Counted from the first letter of the stretch, positions 19,640 through 31,622 are shown. The stretch: DNA of 64,000 nucleotides from Oxytricha trifallax (GCA_000711775.1 ARYC01001133.1:1-64000); one strand, 5' to 3'. The notes: generated from the sequence alone by a model not told the origin. Numbers and translations are program-made.

Positions 19640-21535
19640 AATGAGAAATAGAAATAGCGAAATTCAGGGTCTATTTATAATGATAAGTATTTAGATTTAT
19701 TGATTAAGCTTAGGTATGGTATGAGTTTTAAAATAGACTTAGTCAAACCTGTAATGAATTATGCAGCTATAGCAAAGCTCCTGTGCAAGAGTGCCTCAAC
19801 TGTTAGGTACATGCTTGCTGGCTCTGTTAGCATTATAACGAATTAAGTGAATGAGAGAAGAAATGTATGATATCAACAATTAATAAGATAAAAAAAAAAA
19901 AAAAAAAAATAATTTAATATGATAAATGCAGTTCATATGCATGAGATTAGTCTTAAAACCTTGATAATTCTCACGATTTCCAACTTCAAGATCTATAAAA
20001 ATTATTGTTCGCATCCCGAGATCGGTGCTCTATCAGTCCGTGATAATCACAGCAACAATTTTACTTACGATTCAGGATCTGTGCTTCAAGTCTCGACCAC
20101 ATCTCGGTTTAAGACTACTCTTTCGTTGATCATCTAAGAGGGCTATCCTCCATTTTATTAGTTGAAAATTTTAAAAATGAGTGATTATTAATAAATTAAA
20201 TAATGGAAATTGAAACTTTTTAAGTTTTAATGGAAAACAAATAAATATTTAATTAATAGGTTTTATCTATAACGAATTATTAACAGTGATGTCTTAATTA
20301 ATTTTAAACATAAACTACTTAATTAAGACTATGCATTATTTAATTTATTAATAATCACTGATTTTTAAAATTTTCAACTAATAAAATGGAGGATAGCCCT
20401 CTAAGATGATCAACGAAAGAGGAGTCTTAAACCGAGATGTGGTCGAGACTTGAAGCACAGATCCTGAACTGTAAGTAAAATTGTTGCTGTGATTATCACG
20501 GACTGATAGAGCACCGATCTCGGGATGCGAACAATAATTTTTATAGATCTTGAAGATGGAAATCGTGAGAATTATCAAGGTTTTAAGACTAATCTCATGC
20601 ATATGAACTGCATTTATCATATTAAATTGTTGATTAATCATATATTTCTTCTCTCAATTCACTTAATTCGCTTTAACTCAGACTCTTGATAACATCCTGC
20701 AAGAAAATAAAAGTTCTCTCAGACTCATATTGACTCCCTCTGCTACGCGAAGACTTTGAAGTATTGGGCACCCTTTCCAATAGACTAGCGAGCTGAGATG
20801 TTTCATCGCAAGTTTCCTGACATACGTATCTCTCCTTAAACTATTGCCAATATTTACAGATGAAATGGTATTACTTTCAAGACTGTCAACAGAGTGAAGA
20901 GAGTGATCGATTTTACAGTGCCATTTTATAGTAATAATATAAACTTTATATATGATTAAATGCAGTGAGCTATTACTAATAACATCAAGTTCATACACGC
21001 TGATGAAGCAGTGTTCATCTTCAACACCTTTATTAATAAGTCATAGACCAAGAAGTATGATAATATAGAAGGTTATGACTAAAAATTAAAGGTTGTAACT
21101 CATGCAATTTTAGCTGGCATTATAGAAGATTTTGGTTTAGAAATCTATGTGATTCATCCTCACTCTATTAAGCTAGAGCAGTATATAAAGTTCCTACAAA
21201 AGCTGAGAGATAAACTTAACGATTAAGATCTCATTTTTTGTTGTTGATAACCTCTCAGTTCATAAGACTAAGAAGTCTAAGAGAGCTTATGAAGAGTTAA
21301 ACATAACTCCCGCATATAGCGTTCCTTATAGCCCACAGTTTAATGGAATCGAATTCTATTGGAGTTAAATTAAGACTCTCTACAAGAAACTGCTACTGTA
21401 TCATCTAATGCATGACTTGCCCATCGATACAAATAGACTTGATTCAGAGTAGCTGCAAGAGAATAAGCATAGTTAAGACAACAGTTTGTGCGAGAGAAGG
21501 AAGAATGAATGTTTATAAATAAGTTTTAGATTTAT
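19640..21535 (+). pseudogene. TBE transposase (copy E), interrupted
   Basis: The N-terminal block YNDKYLDLLIKLRYGMSFKI lies at about 19675-19830. The gene is then broken by the palindrome at 19839-20670 and resumes with TLKYWAPFPIDQRAEMFHRK, a helix-turn-helix-like block (ISPQTIANIY ... NGITFKTVNRVKR), the first catalytic Asp in FIHADEAVF (about 21000), the second in FVVDNLSVHKTKKS (about 21245), and the Glu in PYSPQFNGIEFYW (about 21350). Spacing is D34E. A TGA interrupts IYR-NGITF, and frames shift at least twice between blocks. Confidence 0.75.
19839..20670. mobile_element. Long palindrome (foldback-like insertion) in TBE E
   Basis: Left arm 19839 to about 20205 and right arm about 20334-20670 are near-perfect inverse copies separated by about 128 bp. 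Both arms start CGAATTAAGTGAAT and encode the same 72-residue frame in opposite directions (MINAVHMHEISLKTLIILTI...). The left arm alone contains an extra segment with an uninterrupted run of 20 A (19890-19909). It sits within the TBE transposase coding region. No transposase motif recognised in the arms; no clear target duplication. Confidence 0.75.
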
Positions 21536-21552
21536 ATGAATTAATAATTTCA

Positions 21553-22302
21553 CATATAATTAACCCAGAAAGGGATTAGGCTTCTTCTTCTTCTCCTCTT
21601 CATATGGCTTGCTTGGGCCCACATTTCTTCTCTTAGTGTCAGCTCCTGCATCTATGTTCATTTCATCTGGCTTTTAAAAATCCTTATAGAGTCTCTTTCT
21701 AACCTTTGCATGTTCTTTCATTAGGTATATACCAGTCCCAGGTTTCCCTACAAAGTTATGAATCAAAGCTTACATGTGAGTAATGGGTGCTTCTTAAGCT
21801 CCGCGAGCCAGGTCTCGCTTATTAGTATGCCTTGCTTCTTTTAATCTTTAGGAGAGATAGAATATTGTTTTTTATGTACTTTTTCAATTATTTCTCTGAA
21901 ATACTCCTATTTTATTGTGCCAAGTACACCAAAAAAGAAGTTCCTCTCTGGTAGTTTAATAGTGAGTTGCTTCTTGGTAGGAAGGTAAACTACCACTTCC
22001 TCATCTTACATGGCATCCTCATAATGATTAGTGACTGAAATCTCAGTGTAGTTGTGAATTTCTATTAGTTTAATCTCTGTATTTTTAAAAGCTTTCTTCT
22101 CCTCGCAAAGTATTGATTTCAAGAATGAAATTTTGGTACCTTCCATTGTTGGAAGGAATAATCCAACTGTATAATATGTTAATAGTCATCAAGTTATCTT
22201 ACCATGTAAAGTTAGGTATCGATAGAGATCTTCCTTACTTCTGAATCTTGATATCATTTCTTGAGCCTCGACTCTTTTCATTTGATCATTGAGTGATTCC
22301 AT
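21553..22302 (-). pseudogene. TBE 22 kDa protein gene (copy E), two introns
   Basis: The minus strand starts at ATG 22302: MESLNDQMKRVEAQEMISRF then RSKEDLYRYLTLH. Two conserved GT-AG introns follow: 22202-22167 (36 nt, containing two TGA in frame) and 21773-21748 (26 nt). Splicing them gives HVGLFLPTMEGTKISFLKS and ...LTWKPGTGIYLMKEHAKV in one frame, matching copies A and B. The C-terminal part is MNIDAGADTKRRNVGPSKP then a Lys/Glu-rich tail. The final stop seen in A and B (ATG-TGA) is displaced by one base here, so the frame runs on into the convergent transposase gene. Function of this TBE protein is unknown. Confidence 0.7.
22167..22202 (-). other. 36-nt intron 1 in TBE 22 kDa gene (copy E)
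   Basis: Begins GTAAGATAACTTG, with a branch-like CTATTAAC, and ends ATACAG. It carries two in-frame TGA codons, so translation needs its removal. Same position and same length as in copies A and B. Confidence 0.7.
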
Positions 22303-22379
22303 CTTTGTTCCTCTTCCTATTAATGAATTTCAAATTATAACTTATAGACTTCTGGATCCTATTGTTTAAAATCTTACTA

Positions 22380-22760
22380 TTAAATATGGGCATCTTATAG
22401 GAGGTCAACCCTGCAAAGATACGTGGAGAAAGTTTGCAGAAGCTGTAACAAATTGCAGAGATTGAGCTCCATTTTTATCAATTTAGTTCCATTAAATTAG
22501 TACTAAATTTGTTTAAGTTTAATTAGTACTTGTACTAATTCTGTTTAATTTTAATTGGTTCCAATTTAATAGTACCAAAACATAATTAGTACCTAGTTTT
22601 AAACTAATGAGGTTTTAATGGAAAAGTTCCAATATGGTTCAAAACCTAATTGGTACCAGTACCAACCTGAATTTTATCTAAGTGGTACCAAAATTAAAAA
22701 TATTAAGAATATAATTATAAAATTTATAGTTTTATACTTAGTTTAAATATGATGTCTAAC
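22380..22760. promoter_or_regulatory. Divergent intergenic region of TBE E with repeated motifs
   Basis: Lies between the divergently transcribed 22 kDa (-) and kinase (+) genes. It contains GGGCATCTTATAGGAGGTCAACC (from about 22388), also present in TBE D (52688) and inverted in B (47010). Next come several copies of TAATTAGTACC/GGTACCAATT-type words (about 22495-22690). A shared bidirectional promoter is likely by position; the motif role is inference. Confidence 0.5.
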
Positions 22761-22866
22761 TCCTAAGAATCAACCATTGTTGCTGTAGTGCCAACTCCTA
22801 TACAAAGTTACAATAACCAGAGAGGTTATTAGAGCTTTATAATAGAAATTTAAATTGAATTTAAAC

Positions 22867-24345
22867 ATGGCGGCTAACTTAAATCGAAAAGCAGTTTCTC
22901 TTAGCAGTGGATAATCATAGCTAAACTTTGGCTCAACTAAAAGGCCAGAAGTTATTTATGTTGAGAGGGGGGTAGAGCTAAGAGCTCTTGAGTTTGATGC
23001 AGAGGTCTTCAAAATAGAAGTATAGAACTTAAAGGAGAGAACAGAGATAGGACTTTAAACATAAATTGAATATGTTGAGGACCTAAAAAAACACCAACCA
23101 ATTGAAAAGATAAATACAAATTAATGTGAAAATTGCTAGAATCTTTTCTCAACTGAGCAAAGCTTGAAGAGACACCTTAAAGAGGTAGACTCTGGCAAAG
23201 CCAAGATCTATTTCAAGCATGACAAAGTTGATGTAAGGTACTAATGTACAACGTGAATGAAGTCTTATACACACTCTGCAAAAGTAAAGAAGTATATGCA
23301 GAAGCATCATTTGAGTGAATTTTTAATGCAGGACAAAGAAACTTAAAAATTAGTTCCAGCAAAAAGAAAATCTAATACTCTTGAGTCACAAAGAGAGCAG
23401 CAAGAAAGGCTCAAGAGACAGTAGCGATATGAATCGATGAACTAACCAGCAGGTAATCCAATTTAGCATGCTTCTAAGCGAAGGCTATGAATATACCTGC
23501 ATTAAATGCAGTTGATTTCAGCACTTGTATTGAAAACTACTTGAATAAAAACGTGCCTGCAAAAGCAAAGCTCAAAGTAGTTAATGAGTATACATACAAG
23601 GTGAATCCAGTCAGCTATCTTATTAAGAACCAACAGTATTTAAATGAGTTTGCTAATTAATAAATGGTACTTCGAGAGGCATAAAGAAAAGATTGCAAGA
23701 ATTTGCTTAAGCTCGATGGTGTTATTTTAAGCTATGATTTCATAGCATTAAGACTTAAAAAATTGAGATGACTATGAGAGACTACCTATATCACAAAAGA
23801 CACCCTGGTGATTTGAACGATATACTCTCAGATATGTACATGGTGTTAAGGAGTTGCTCGAACTTGGATATGTTCATAGAGATTTGAAGCCTGAAAACGT
23901 TATGCTGAATCTCTGCCCTTTAGAAGTAGAGGTCATCGATTTCAATAGAGCTTTAAGATAGGAGATTGTTACTTTAGCACAGGTACTTGGTACTCCAGGG
24001 TACTTCCCAATAAGAGAGAAGTGGACTAATGGTTCTGTTTAATGGGATGTTTGGGCAGTAGCAGCAATAATATTAGAAAGTGACATGGAATGTATGTCTT
24101 ACTTTGGTACAAAGCATGAAAAACAATCAGTAAGTTTGGCCTAGAAACATATTAGGTAAGAAAATGTATGCGAAGAAATTAAAAGCATAATTGGGATGAT
24201 AATCATGATAGCTCCAAACTATCCTCAGTAAACATTAGATGACATCCTTGACCCACTATAGAAAGCAACTTTCAAGAGATACAATAAAAACAAGAAGATA
24301 AATTTGTTTGATTTAAGACCACTAAATATCATTAAATATTCCTTA
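22867..24345 (+). pseudogene. TBE 57 kDa C2H2 zinc-finger/protein-kinase gene (copy E)
   Basis: Starts MAANLNRKAVSLSSGQSQ. Zinc finger 1 is CENCQNLFSTEQSLKRHLKE (about 23130). Zinc finger 2 is YQCTT-(TGA)-MKSYTHSAKVKKYM then QKHH (about 23240), with TGA where the second Cys should be. A kinase domain follows: YDFIALRLKK, then ELGYVHRDLKPENVMLN (about 23890; HRD loop), EVIDFNRA (DFN instead of DFG), LGTPGYFPIREKW (APE region) and QWDVWAVAAIILESDM. Frame slips occur near 23480 and 23760. The kinase fold is likely, but the activity of this copy is doubtful. Confidence 0.75.
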
Positions 24346-24445
24346 AATACACATAAAACCTGCGTTTTCTCTACTAACCCCAATAAGACCCCAACTATAC
24401 CCTACAAATCAAAGCACTTATAAACCTCACTAAGGGGTTTTGAAT

Positions 24446-25660
24446 GCAGACATCTTTTGCTTAAATAATGTTATTGTAATTTATAAAGAGGAATAAAGTA
24501 CAGTTTAGAATGCAATGAGTAAGTATGTCTGTAAGAAGATGTTTGGAGCATCTTCAAATGAAATCTAAAATTAGGGATTCATAATATAAGTAGTTTATAT
24601 TTACTGAAATTCAAATCAACACCCGAATATCGGTAATAAACTTAAATACAACTAAGAAAGATAATGTTGCAAAATAAAACAGGATATTATTGAAAGTTAA
24701 AGGATTACGAAATATATCATATTGAATAAACCACTTTTAAGCAGGTATTAATTTAGAAGTAAATGTAGCCCCTTCACGACATCACTATTTAAATATTAAT
24801 TATTAATTTTAAGCAACTATTTAGAATATATATTGCATAATTAATTTCCAAGATTTACTAAAATCATTCTCAATTAAAGACATTAAATTGAAATAAAAGT
24901 TTAAAATAAAAATGTATTTCTTTCATAATAACTAAATAATATTAAAATAATATTTAGAAATTGAGTTGAATGATTAGGAATGGGATACATAAGAATTGGG
25001 TTATTAATAAATCAAAATAAAATTATATATAAAATTACAAGAGTTGTAAATCGAAGCAAAACTGTTCTACTATCTATGAATATTTTAAATATATGATAAA
25101 CATATATATATATTTCATAATATGAGAAATAATTAAAAATGTAGGCATAGATACCACGAAGGAAGTTTAGAACTTCATCTCTTAGCTGAATCAACGATTA
25201 AAATTGCTCGAAATTAATCTTAACTCTAGAAGATTTAAAATATAAAATTGTTTAAACTTCTTTATTTTATGAAAGCTAAGAACTAAAATTAAAAAACATG
25301 TTAAAAATATGTTTAAGCATAATAAGGCAAAATATTATAATGAAATAATTAAAATTATGGTTAATTAGTTCCTCAATAGAAGCCTATTTAAAATATTCAA
25401 AATGATTGACATTCATCCTTTATACTCTAACAACAGTTGATGCTTGCTAAATGTCTATCAATTATAATATAAATATAAATAGGTTTTAAATAAGATACTA
25501 AATTAAAAGTATAAATAACTAAGAAAAATATCTGAAATGTATTTAGCTAAATAAACAAAAAAAAATTATATATAACTTTGTCTCTGATAAGATAAAAAAT
25601 TTGCATTTGAGAGCTAAGCTCGAATTAATAAATAATAATCAAATTTTCCTTTATAATAAA
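24446..25660. other. AT-rich non-coding DNA
   Basis: Right flank of TBE E. No credible coding block; the 60-residue open frame on the minus strand at 25012-25194 is AT-driven and low-complexity. Confidence 0.5.
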
Positions 25661-25664
25661 TATA

Positions 25665-25866
25665 AAATTCAAAAATTCCTACAAAAACCACATCCTTAGT
25701 CAAGGCCTGAATAGGAACAATACCTAGAGTCATCTTTAGAACCTAAAAACTATGCATTTTAAAGAAGCTTCTAAAGCTTAGATAAGTAAATTTTTGACAA
25801 AATAGACAACTAGTCCATGAGATATTGTGGTTAGAAGTCAATAACAAGGTTATTTAGGTTAGGATG
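25665..25866 (+). CDS. Isolated coding-like block, unknown
   Basis: Open with TAA/TAG=Gln for about 66 codons to TGA at about 25864 (QKFLQKPHPQSRPEQEQYLE, then SSLEPKNYAFQRSF). Its GC is above the surroundings. Too short to assign; may be one MDS of a gene whose other parts are elsewhere. Confidence 0.3.
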
Positions 25867-26345
25867 AAAACATCATTTTTTATGAAAAATTTATGTATAT
25901 TATATAATAATGCATAAGATTAGTATGCTAATCATTAGAAAACATTAACTTTATCTCATATTTTATAATAATTATTTTTATATTTAAAAATATTTTTTTA
26001 TTTATCATGTTATTTATTTTTCAACTTTTAATTTTAAATTATTAAGCCTTTTAATTAAAATTAATTATATGTAGTTAATTATGTTTTTAATAAGATTCTA
26101 TATTAAAAATAAATTTTTAATTTTATTTTCATTTTTATTGTTCAGCGTCTTCTAAATACTAATAATTCATTTTACAACATTTGGAAAAAAAAACTTTTCG
26201 TAACTGTCAAAAATAGCATTATAGTTTAAAATTGATAAAAATAGATAATTTCAAAATATTGTAGGATATTGTGAAGATAAGCAAAATCAGTATATTTGAA
26301 CTGATTTGAAGAGTTTTAAAATTCATGAGAAAGTGAAATTTTTAA
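25867..26345. other. AT-rich non-coding DNA
   Basis: No feature recognised. Confidence 0.45.
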
Positions 26346-26346
26346 A

Positions 26347-26580
26347 TTAAGTATCTAGGTCTATTTCTCTTTTCCAATCAGAGCCTCGAGTAACTCAGCC
26401 AAGTGTGAAAGCTAAAGATCTTAGTTTATTGAGCACATCTTTCTGACTTGATAACTCAGAAAATCAAAGTTTTTTGCATGGATTTTTGCTATAGCCAAAT
26501 GTCATCAGATTTCCTTCATTTTTTCTACTTCAATCGTTCTCTAAGGTATTCACTTAAGTTGACATAAAATTATGTTTTAT
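26347..26580 (+). CDS. Isolated coding-like block, unknown
   Basis: Two open stretches in one frame (VSRSISLFQSEPRVTQPSVK ... and LDNSENQSFLHGFLLQPNVI ...) are separated by one TGA near 26440. Composition is more coding-like than the flanks. No family recognised; it could be an IES with chance openness. Confidence 0.25.
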
Positions 26581-28445
26581 TTTCATTTTTTTTGTTTTTT
26601 TTATTCTTTTTCTATAATTTTAAATTTTAATTTTAAATAATTCTTAGTCTCTTTATATGGGATTGTACTTTTTATATATTAAATGTTATTTGTTTTTATC
26701 TTTTTTTATTTATGACAAAATACGTTTTTGATAGTTCATGACATCTTCTAGTTAACATTTAAAAATGGTTAGCATTAATCTGCTTATATATTTAATTCAT
26801 ATACTTAATTTATTTTTGCATCTGTTCATAATCTTTTATATTGTTTTCTTGCCTGCTTTTAAAATATTTAAATTTAAAGCTTCTCTAATATTACTCATTT
26901 TAATTTTTTAATGTGCAATGGTACTCTCATTAAGCTGGATTTGGGTCATTTGAAAATAACTTAATACATTTCAATATTTCTATCAATCTAATTCAGTTTT
27001 GTTTTCCTGGGTCTTATTAATTACCACTTTCTCATATTTTTTGGATCAGATGATAGTTGATTTCTTAGTGTCTAGTGTCAGACATCTTTTGGTACGGATA
27101 TTCTTGGCTTTTGCTTTGATATATTTTTATTCATTCTTCAAATAATGATTTTCATTGGGTTTTATAAGTAATTCTTTTGGTTTCTATAGTTTTTGAGTTA
27201 TTAATAATTTTATGATTATCTTTCCACAATTTTTATATGGTCTTTTTCCTATGTAGAAGCTACAATTAGCTACATAAACGCTCAATTCTTTACATTATTA
27301 TATGTATAAGATTCAACATTAATATTAGAGAGTCGGTGTTTTAATATTTAGCAACTAAAACCTTTCAAAATAAAAGTAAAATTAGATGTTTCAGTATTGT
27401 CTCTCAAGACTTTTATTGTCAATTCATCATGCGATAAGAATATATATACAACAAAGTGACGTTAGAAAATTAGTGCTTTCTTCACTATATATTTTTCATC
27501 AATTAATGATATTTATATAAGATAAAGCTCTAAAAAAATCTTCACTTAAATGGACTTATAGACATATAGATACTTTTACTAACAAAGTATTTAAATCAGT
27601 TAAATTTTATTATTCACACTTGAATATATTATAAAAGTGCAGGTATATATTTTAGACATTTATTTGGCATTCATCATTATCCACAAACTTTGTAGAATTA
27701 CAGTTATGCCCTAATACTTTTATATATGATGTGATTGAATTGTTTTATCTAATTTTTGTTAATAAATTAATTTTGTGAACGACTTCTTTATAAATCAATT
27801 GTTAAAAATTTATTAATTTAATTTCCAATCAGTGTAATTTAAACTAATCCAATTTATCACTCAATACATAAACACCAATCATCTGGAATAAATTGCTTTT
27901 TCATATATCAGGATAACTATGAATCGTGTAATAAGCATTTAATATACATCCTGGATAAATACATAAACTTCTATATTGCTTAAATGAAGCAATGCTTTTT
28001 CAAAAAAATTGGTCAAAATGTCATTGAGTTCAAGTTATTATAATCATACAATGTGAATTGCATTAAACTGTATTAAATATATACATTTATCTTTCATTTT
28101 ATGCAAGAATAAGCAAAATAATCTTACAAATATTTAATTTAATAAGTGTAAATGCTTTTATATGGTCAACTTGACTAAGTTAATAGATTTTATATTGAAT
28201 TTATAGGATGTTTAAATAAATACAGAGATAGCATAATTATTAAGTGAAACAATAAATTTAATTATGATTTCTATACCATTTAAAAGAACTCAGAAAACAT
28301 CTTAAAATTGTAAAAATTACTGGAATTAATACAGCTCTTTCCTCTGTTTACTGTTATATTTATTTATTCATATTAAAATTAATTAACGATTTAATTAATG
28401 ATGTGTTAAATTAAGTAACTATGATAAGTAATAGAATGCATAGGC
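26581..28445. other. Long AT-rich non-coding region
   Basis: About 1.9 kb of AT-rich DNA, pyrimidine-rich on + between 26580 and 27250. I see no gene, inverted repeat or RNA gene. Confidence 0.5.
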
Positions 28446-29110
28446 CTTGAGTGAATTGATTCATTTCTCCATCAGTTATATCCCCCTATCACAGCCACAT
28501 CACTGCGCTCTCCAAGTGCAAGCACTCCTCCAGTCGACTTTAAAGCTCTCCTACTCTCACCTATGTTATTATGAATTTATACTTGTGATTATCACTATAA
28601 TTTAATTTTGATTTATTTACTAAATGGCTGGATAAGAACAGATTTAAAAACTTGGCTGAGATTAACTGGCCATGTCATAGCTCACAACTACTCCTGCAGA
28701 GATACTTTATGACGATATGAATACTTGTTTCTATGATTATTAAGGAATGTGGATGCCACCAATTGAAACCTTACTCAAGCTAGATAGTGGTATATTCATA
28801 TTTATATATTATTTTATAGCTAATTAAAGTGTTTCCAATTTAATAAGTGCTTGTAGACACTTTAAAGTGCATTTAAAATGGATAAATAGGCATTATTACT
28901 TTGAGTCTAGTGAATAGACATAAACAAGAATATCCCTCCAGCTAATTGTATGGAGAGCAAGGCAGTGCATTTAGATCAAAGTAACGGTTTACTGCGCTTA
29001 AAGAGATCAATTTATCATTATCTATTTGAATTGGATGATTTGGTCATGTCATAGATCTGACTTAAATGCTTTAAATTTAATTACAAGTATGAATTAGTCT
29101 GCTCTTTTAT
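28446..29110. other. Short coding-like fragments, strand uncertain
   Basis: The segment 28455-28560 is GC-richer than its surroundings and open on both strands; the minus strand reads RRALKSTGGVLALGERSDVA. Near 28620-28690 and 28900-29060 two segments share the words CCATGTCATAGCTC / TCATGTCATAGATC. These may be small MDSs, but no protein can be assembled. Confidence 0.25.
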
Positions 29111-29283
29111 TTATAATACAAGTTAAGTTCTAATAGTATTTATTATATATAATCATTTCCAATCATAAATTGATATTTATATAAAACTTTTTCTTCACTA
29201 AGCAATTAAATTAAACTGAAACTCTACATAATATGCACGTAAGCCATTAACATATATTCTATGAAAGCTGAAATCAACATTGA

Positions 29284-29688
29284 ATGAGTAATCAGACAGC
29301 TGTTACTTAGTGGATGAATACCACTATAGGGCATAGTCCAAGTAATACCAATTTTAAACATAGGGAATCAGATCAAGCAGCTTTGTTTTTAACTGATACC
29401 CTCATATCAATTAATTAAACTAGTAAAGTCTATTGTGACAGTTAAATAATAGAATTCTATTCTAGATTAAGCAATAAATAAAAGCTTTACTAAACAGTAA
29501 TCATCCATTTCACCTTGCCACAGCAACTAGATATAGTTACCTCTATAATTTTATATTTAAAGACTTCAGGTATAATTATTATTAAATTAGATATGTCTGT
29601 TCAGTAAGCAATAGAAATAATTAATATTACTTTAATAAAGTGTTTTCCAAGAAGAGCAAGCAAACAAACTTAATAAAACTCATGAATA
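29284..29688 (+). CDS. Unrecognised protein, 5' coding block
   Basis: ATG at 29284 opens about 134 codons to TGA with TAA/TAG=Gln: MSNQTAVTQWMNTTIGHSPS, later HRESDQAALFLTDTLISINQ and KVYCDSQIIEFYSRLSNK. The first 95 residues look like ordinary globular protein; the rest is AT-driven and may be IES. No family recognised. A further open stretch follows from 29690 (NKLLKANDLLSLQGIIEVPK). Confidence 0.42.
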
Positions 29689-29689
29689 A

Positions 29690-30225
29690 ACTCCTGAAAG
29701 CCAATGATCTGTTGTCATTACAAGGAATAATCGAAGTTCCCAAGTTATTCTTAAGTTTTTAAATAGTTTCCCAAAAGAAGCTCTGCAGCAATCGGGGGTA
29801 TTAAAATGCTAAATAAGAGCAAAAGTATTTATATTTTATTGATTTAATTTAATTTAAAACACATATGTTGATGTTTAATTATTCTTTGTATGATAATCAG
29901 TGGTATAAATTAATACTAATTAACATATTCATTCATAAATATTAAGTTAATAGTTCATTTGGAGATAATCACATAAATGGAAGAGAAGGCTAAATTTATG
30001 TGAGAGATATTCATATTATATTATTATTTAGAGTCTTTAGGTAGTTTAACCTTGAAACAAAATAAATATATTCATTGCACATTTATTATAATTATACTAT
30101 TTTATATTTATATTAATAAAAATTATCATATTTAATCGGTTAAAATCACTGCTTAGAATTCTGTACATTTGAATTATTGAATTGATGCTTGGAAACTACT
30201 TTAATTTAAATGAGTATCATTATAA
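29690..30225. other. AT-rich DNA after a short coding-like stretch
   Basis: The first 120 bases are coding-like (see previous entry). The remainder is AT-rich and open by chance, because only TGA terminates. No other feature. Confidence 0.35.
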
Positions 30226-30229
30226 GAAG

Positions 30230-30545
30230 TCTTTCATCATGGTTGATATATCAACACTAAATCTAAATTAAGAAAATAAATATCGAGTTTAGGAACACAT
30301 GGATGATTAAAAGTAAGATTTTAATGAGGATGTTATGATAATATTTTATAAAATTACTAAAGATTTATCATATTTTTGCTAAAAGTATGTGAAATTGGAA
30401 AATTTGCATTGTTCAGGAATGAATAAATCTGCTGTAAATTACTTGTACATGAAATTACATGTTCAGATTAATCTATGCCAATATCCGAACAACGAACTGT
30501 TTTTGTTTTTTTTTATAATTACGATTTTAACTTCAATCTCTTGAT
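30230..30545 (+). CDS. Coding-like block, unknown
   Basis: Open for about 100 codons with TAA/TAG=Gln: FIMVDISTLNLNQENKYRVQ then EHMDDQKQDFNEDVMIIFYK and later LENLHCSGMNKSAVNYLYMK. Hydrophilic first half; no domain recognised. Confidence 0.35.
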
Positions 30546-30933
30546 GAAAAATATTTTAACTAAAATAATTTATATTAATAGCAATAATATGACTGTTAGA
30601 TGTAGCTCTACATATTTTAATCATTGTTAATGTAATAATTGCATCAAATTCAGCATAATCAATAAGATAAGTTGTAAGAAAATAAATCAATTTTATAGTA
30701 TTTATATTAATAGATTACTCAATAATTCTAAGTAAATCAATTTAAAAAGTGAATATCTAAATGAAGCTTATAATACAAAAGCAATTACTGAATATATTTG
30801 TATTAAATTTTATTTTGACAGCAAATTAACGAAAAAATAAATGAATTTTAAATATAGTGTAGTGAAGGAGAAAATACTACCTTAATTAATTAACTCTTAT
30901 TAGGTATTAGTCATAGTTCATTTAATATTTTAG

Positions 30934-31622
30934 TCACTTAATTAATGATAAAAGATTCTCAATTCTACCGGTCTTCTTTGGTAATTATCCCTTCTTCATT
31001 TTGGATTAAAGCAAATTAATTTCAACATCGAATCGCCGATAGAGACTATCATCATCTGTCTTAGTGTTGGGGGGGGGGTTCTTTTGGAACAACTTAAATA
31101 CGAAACTGTAGAGTTTTTCTTATATAAAAAGCATAATCTTCTTAAGTAATTTACCTTATTATATCTTCTATTTTATGAATATACTTCTCCACCTATTGGG
31201 GTTGTTCTCTAAATGCAATATTCTATTTCTGATAATAGGCAAGTATAGTAATTGAATCATGAAGGATAATCTATGAGTTGAGGATTCTCAATCTTTTTCT
31301 TCTAATTACTACTTAACGATTTGTGTAAAGTACTTAAAGTAAAATACATACCTAACTATACTAATGCTTTGCTCTCTCTCTGATTATTTAAAATCATGCA
31401 ATACATCATCATACTCTCCATTGACCTGTTATTTCTTAAGTAGGAATATACTAAGAGCAACAAATTATTATCCAACTCAGAAGATTATGCTATCAACTTG
31501 AAAGCACTCTAAATTAACAGTTTTATTCTTGATTACAGATCAATTTACTTCAGTCTTTAGACATAATTAGCTTCACTTTGCTATAAATCGACAAATAGCT
31601 GTTCAAGATTTAAATAAGCCAT
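30934..31622 (-). CDS. Unrecognised small protein in three MDS blocks
   Basis: ATG at 31622 gives MAYLNLEQLFVDLQQSEANY, then LLIQSAFKLIAQSSELDNNL and LLLVYSYLRNNRSMESMMMY: a helical N-terminal block. Block 2 (about 31270-31150) is YYQKQNIAFREQPQQVEKYI then HKIEDIIR. Block 3 (about 31090-30934) is TKTDDDSLYRRFDVEINLLQ then SKMKKGQLPKKTGRIENLLS, ending in TGA at 30934-30936. AT-rich gaps between blocks look like IESs. A G-run (31070-31079) sits inside block 3 as a Pro-encoding C-run on the coding strand. No family recognised; the start codon is good because it is followed by a 26-codon Gln-containing block with no slip. Confidence 0.55.

Larger units (their letters stand above)
19539..24442 (+). 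mobile_element. TBE transposon (E), full set of three genes, split by a palindrome
   Basis: The left end is CAAAAACCCAAAACCCC at 19539. The right end is AAGGGGTTTTG ending at 24442, where one G4T4 unit has been lost. AAT lies on both sides (19536-19538 and 24443-24445), an ANT target duplication. Gene order is that of TBE elements: transposase (+), 22 kDa gene (-), then zinc-finger/kinase gene (+). At 4.9 kb it exceeds the 4.07-4.15 kb of the other full-length copies by about the size of the 832-bp palindrome inserted in the transposase. Subterminal repeat of the CTACAAATCAAAGCACTTATAAACC subfamily. It is a decayed copy: frame slips and TGA codons in all three genes. Confidence 0.88.

Noticed and set aside
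20378..20641. A separate gene encoding MINAVHMHEIS...
   Set aside because: It is the second arm of the palindrome; the same frame exists at 19919-20137. A duplicated arm, not two genes.
31070..31079. Ten-G run as a third copy of the G-run MITE
   Set aside because: It lacks the AAGTTTCCTGCC core and an inverse partner nearby; it lies within a coding block.
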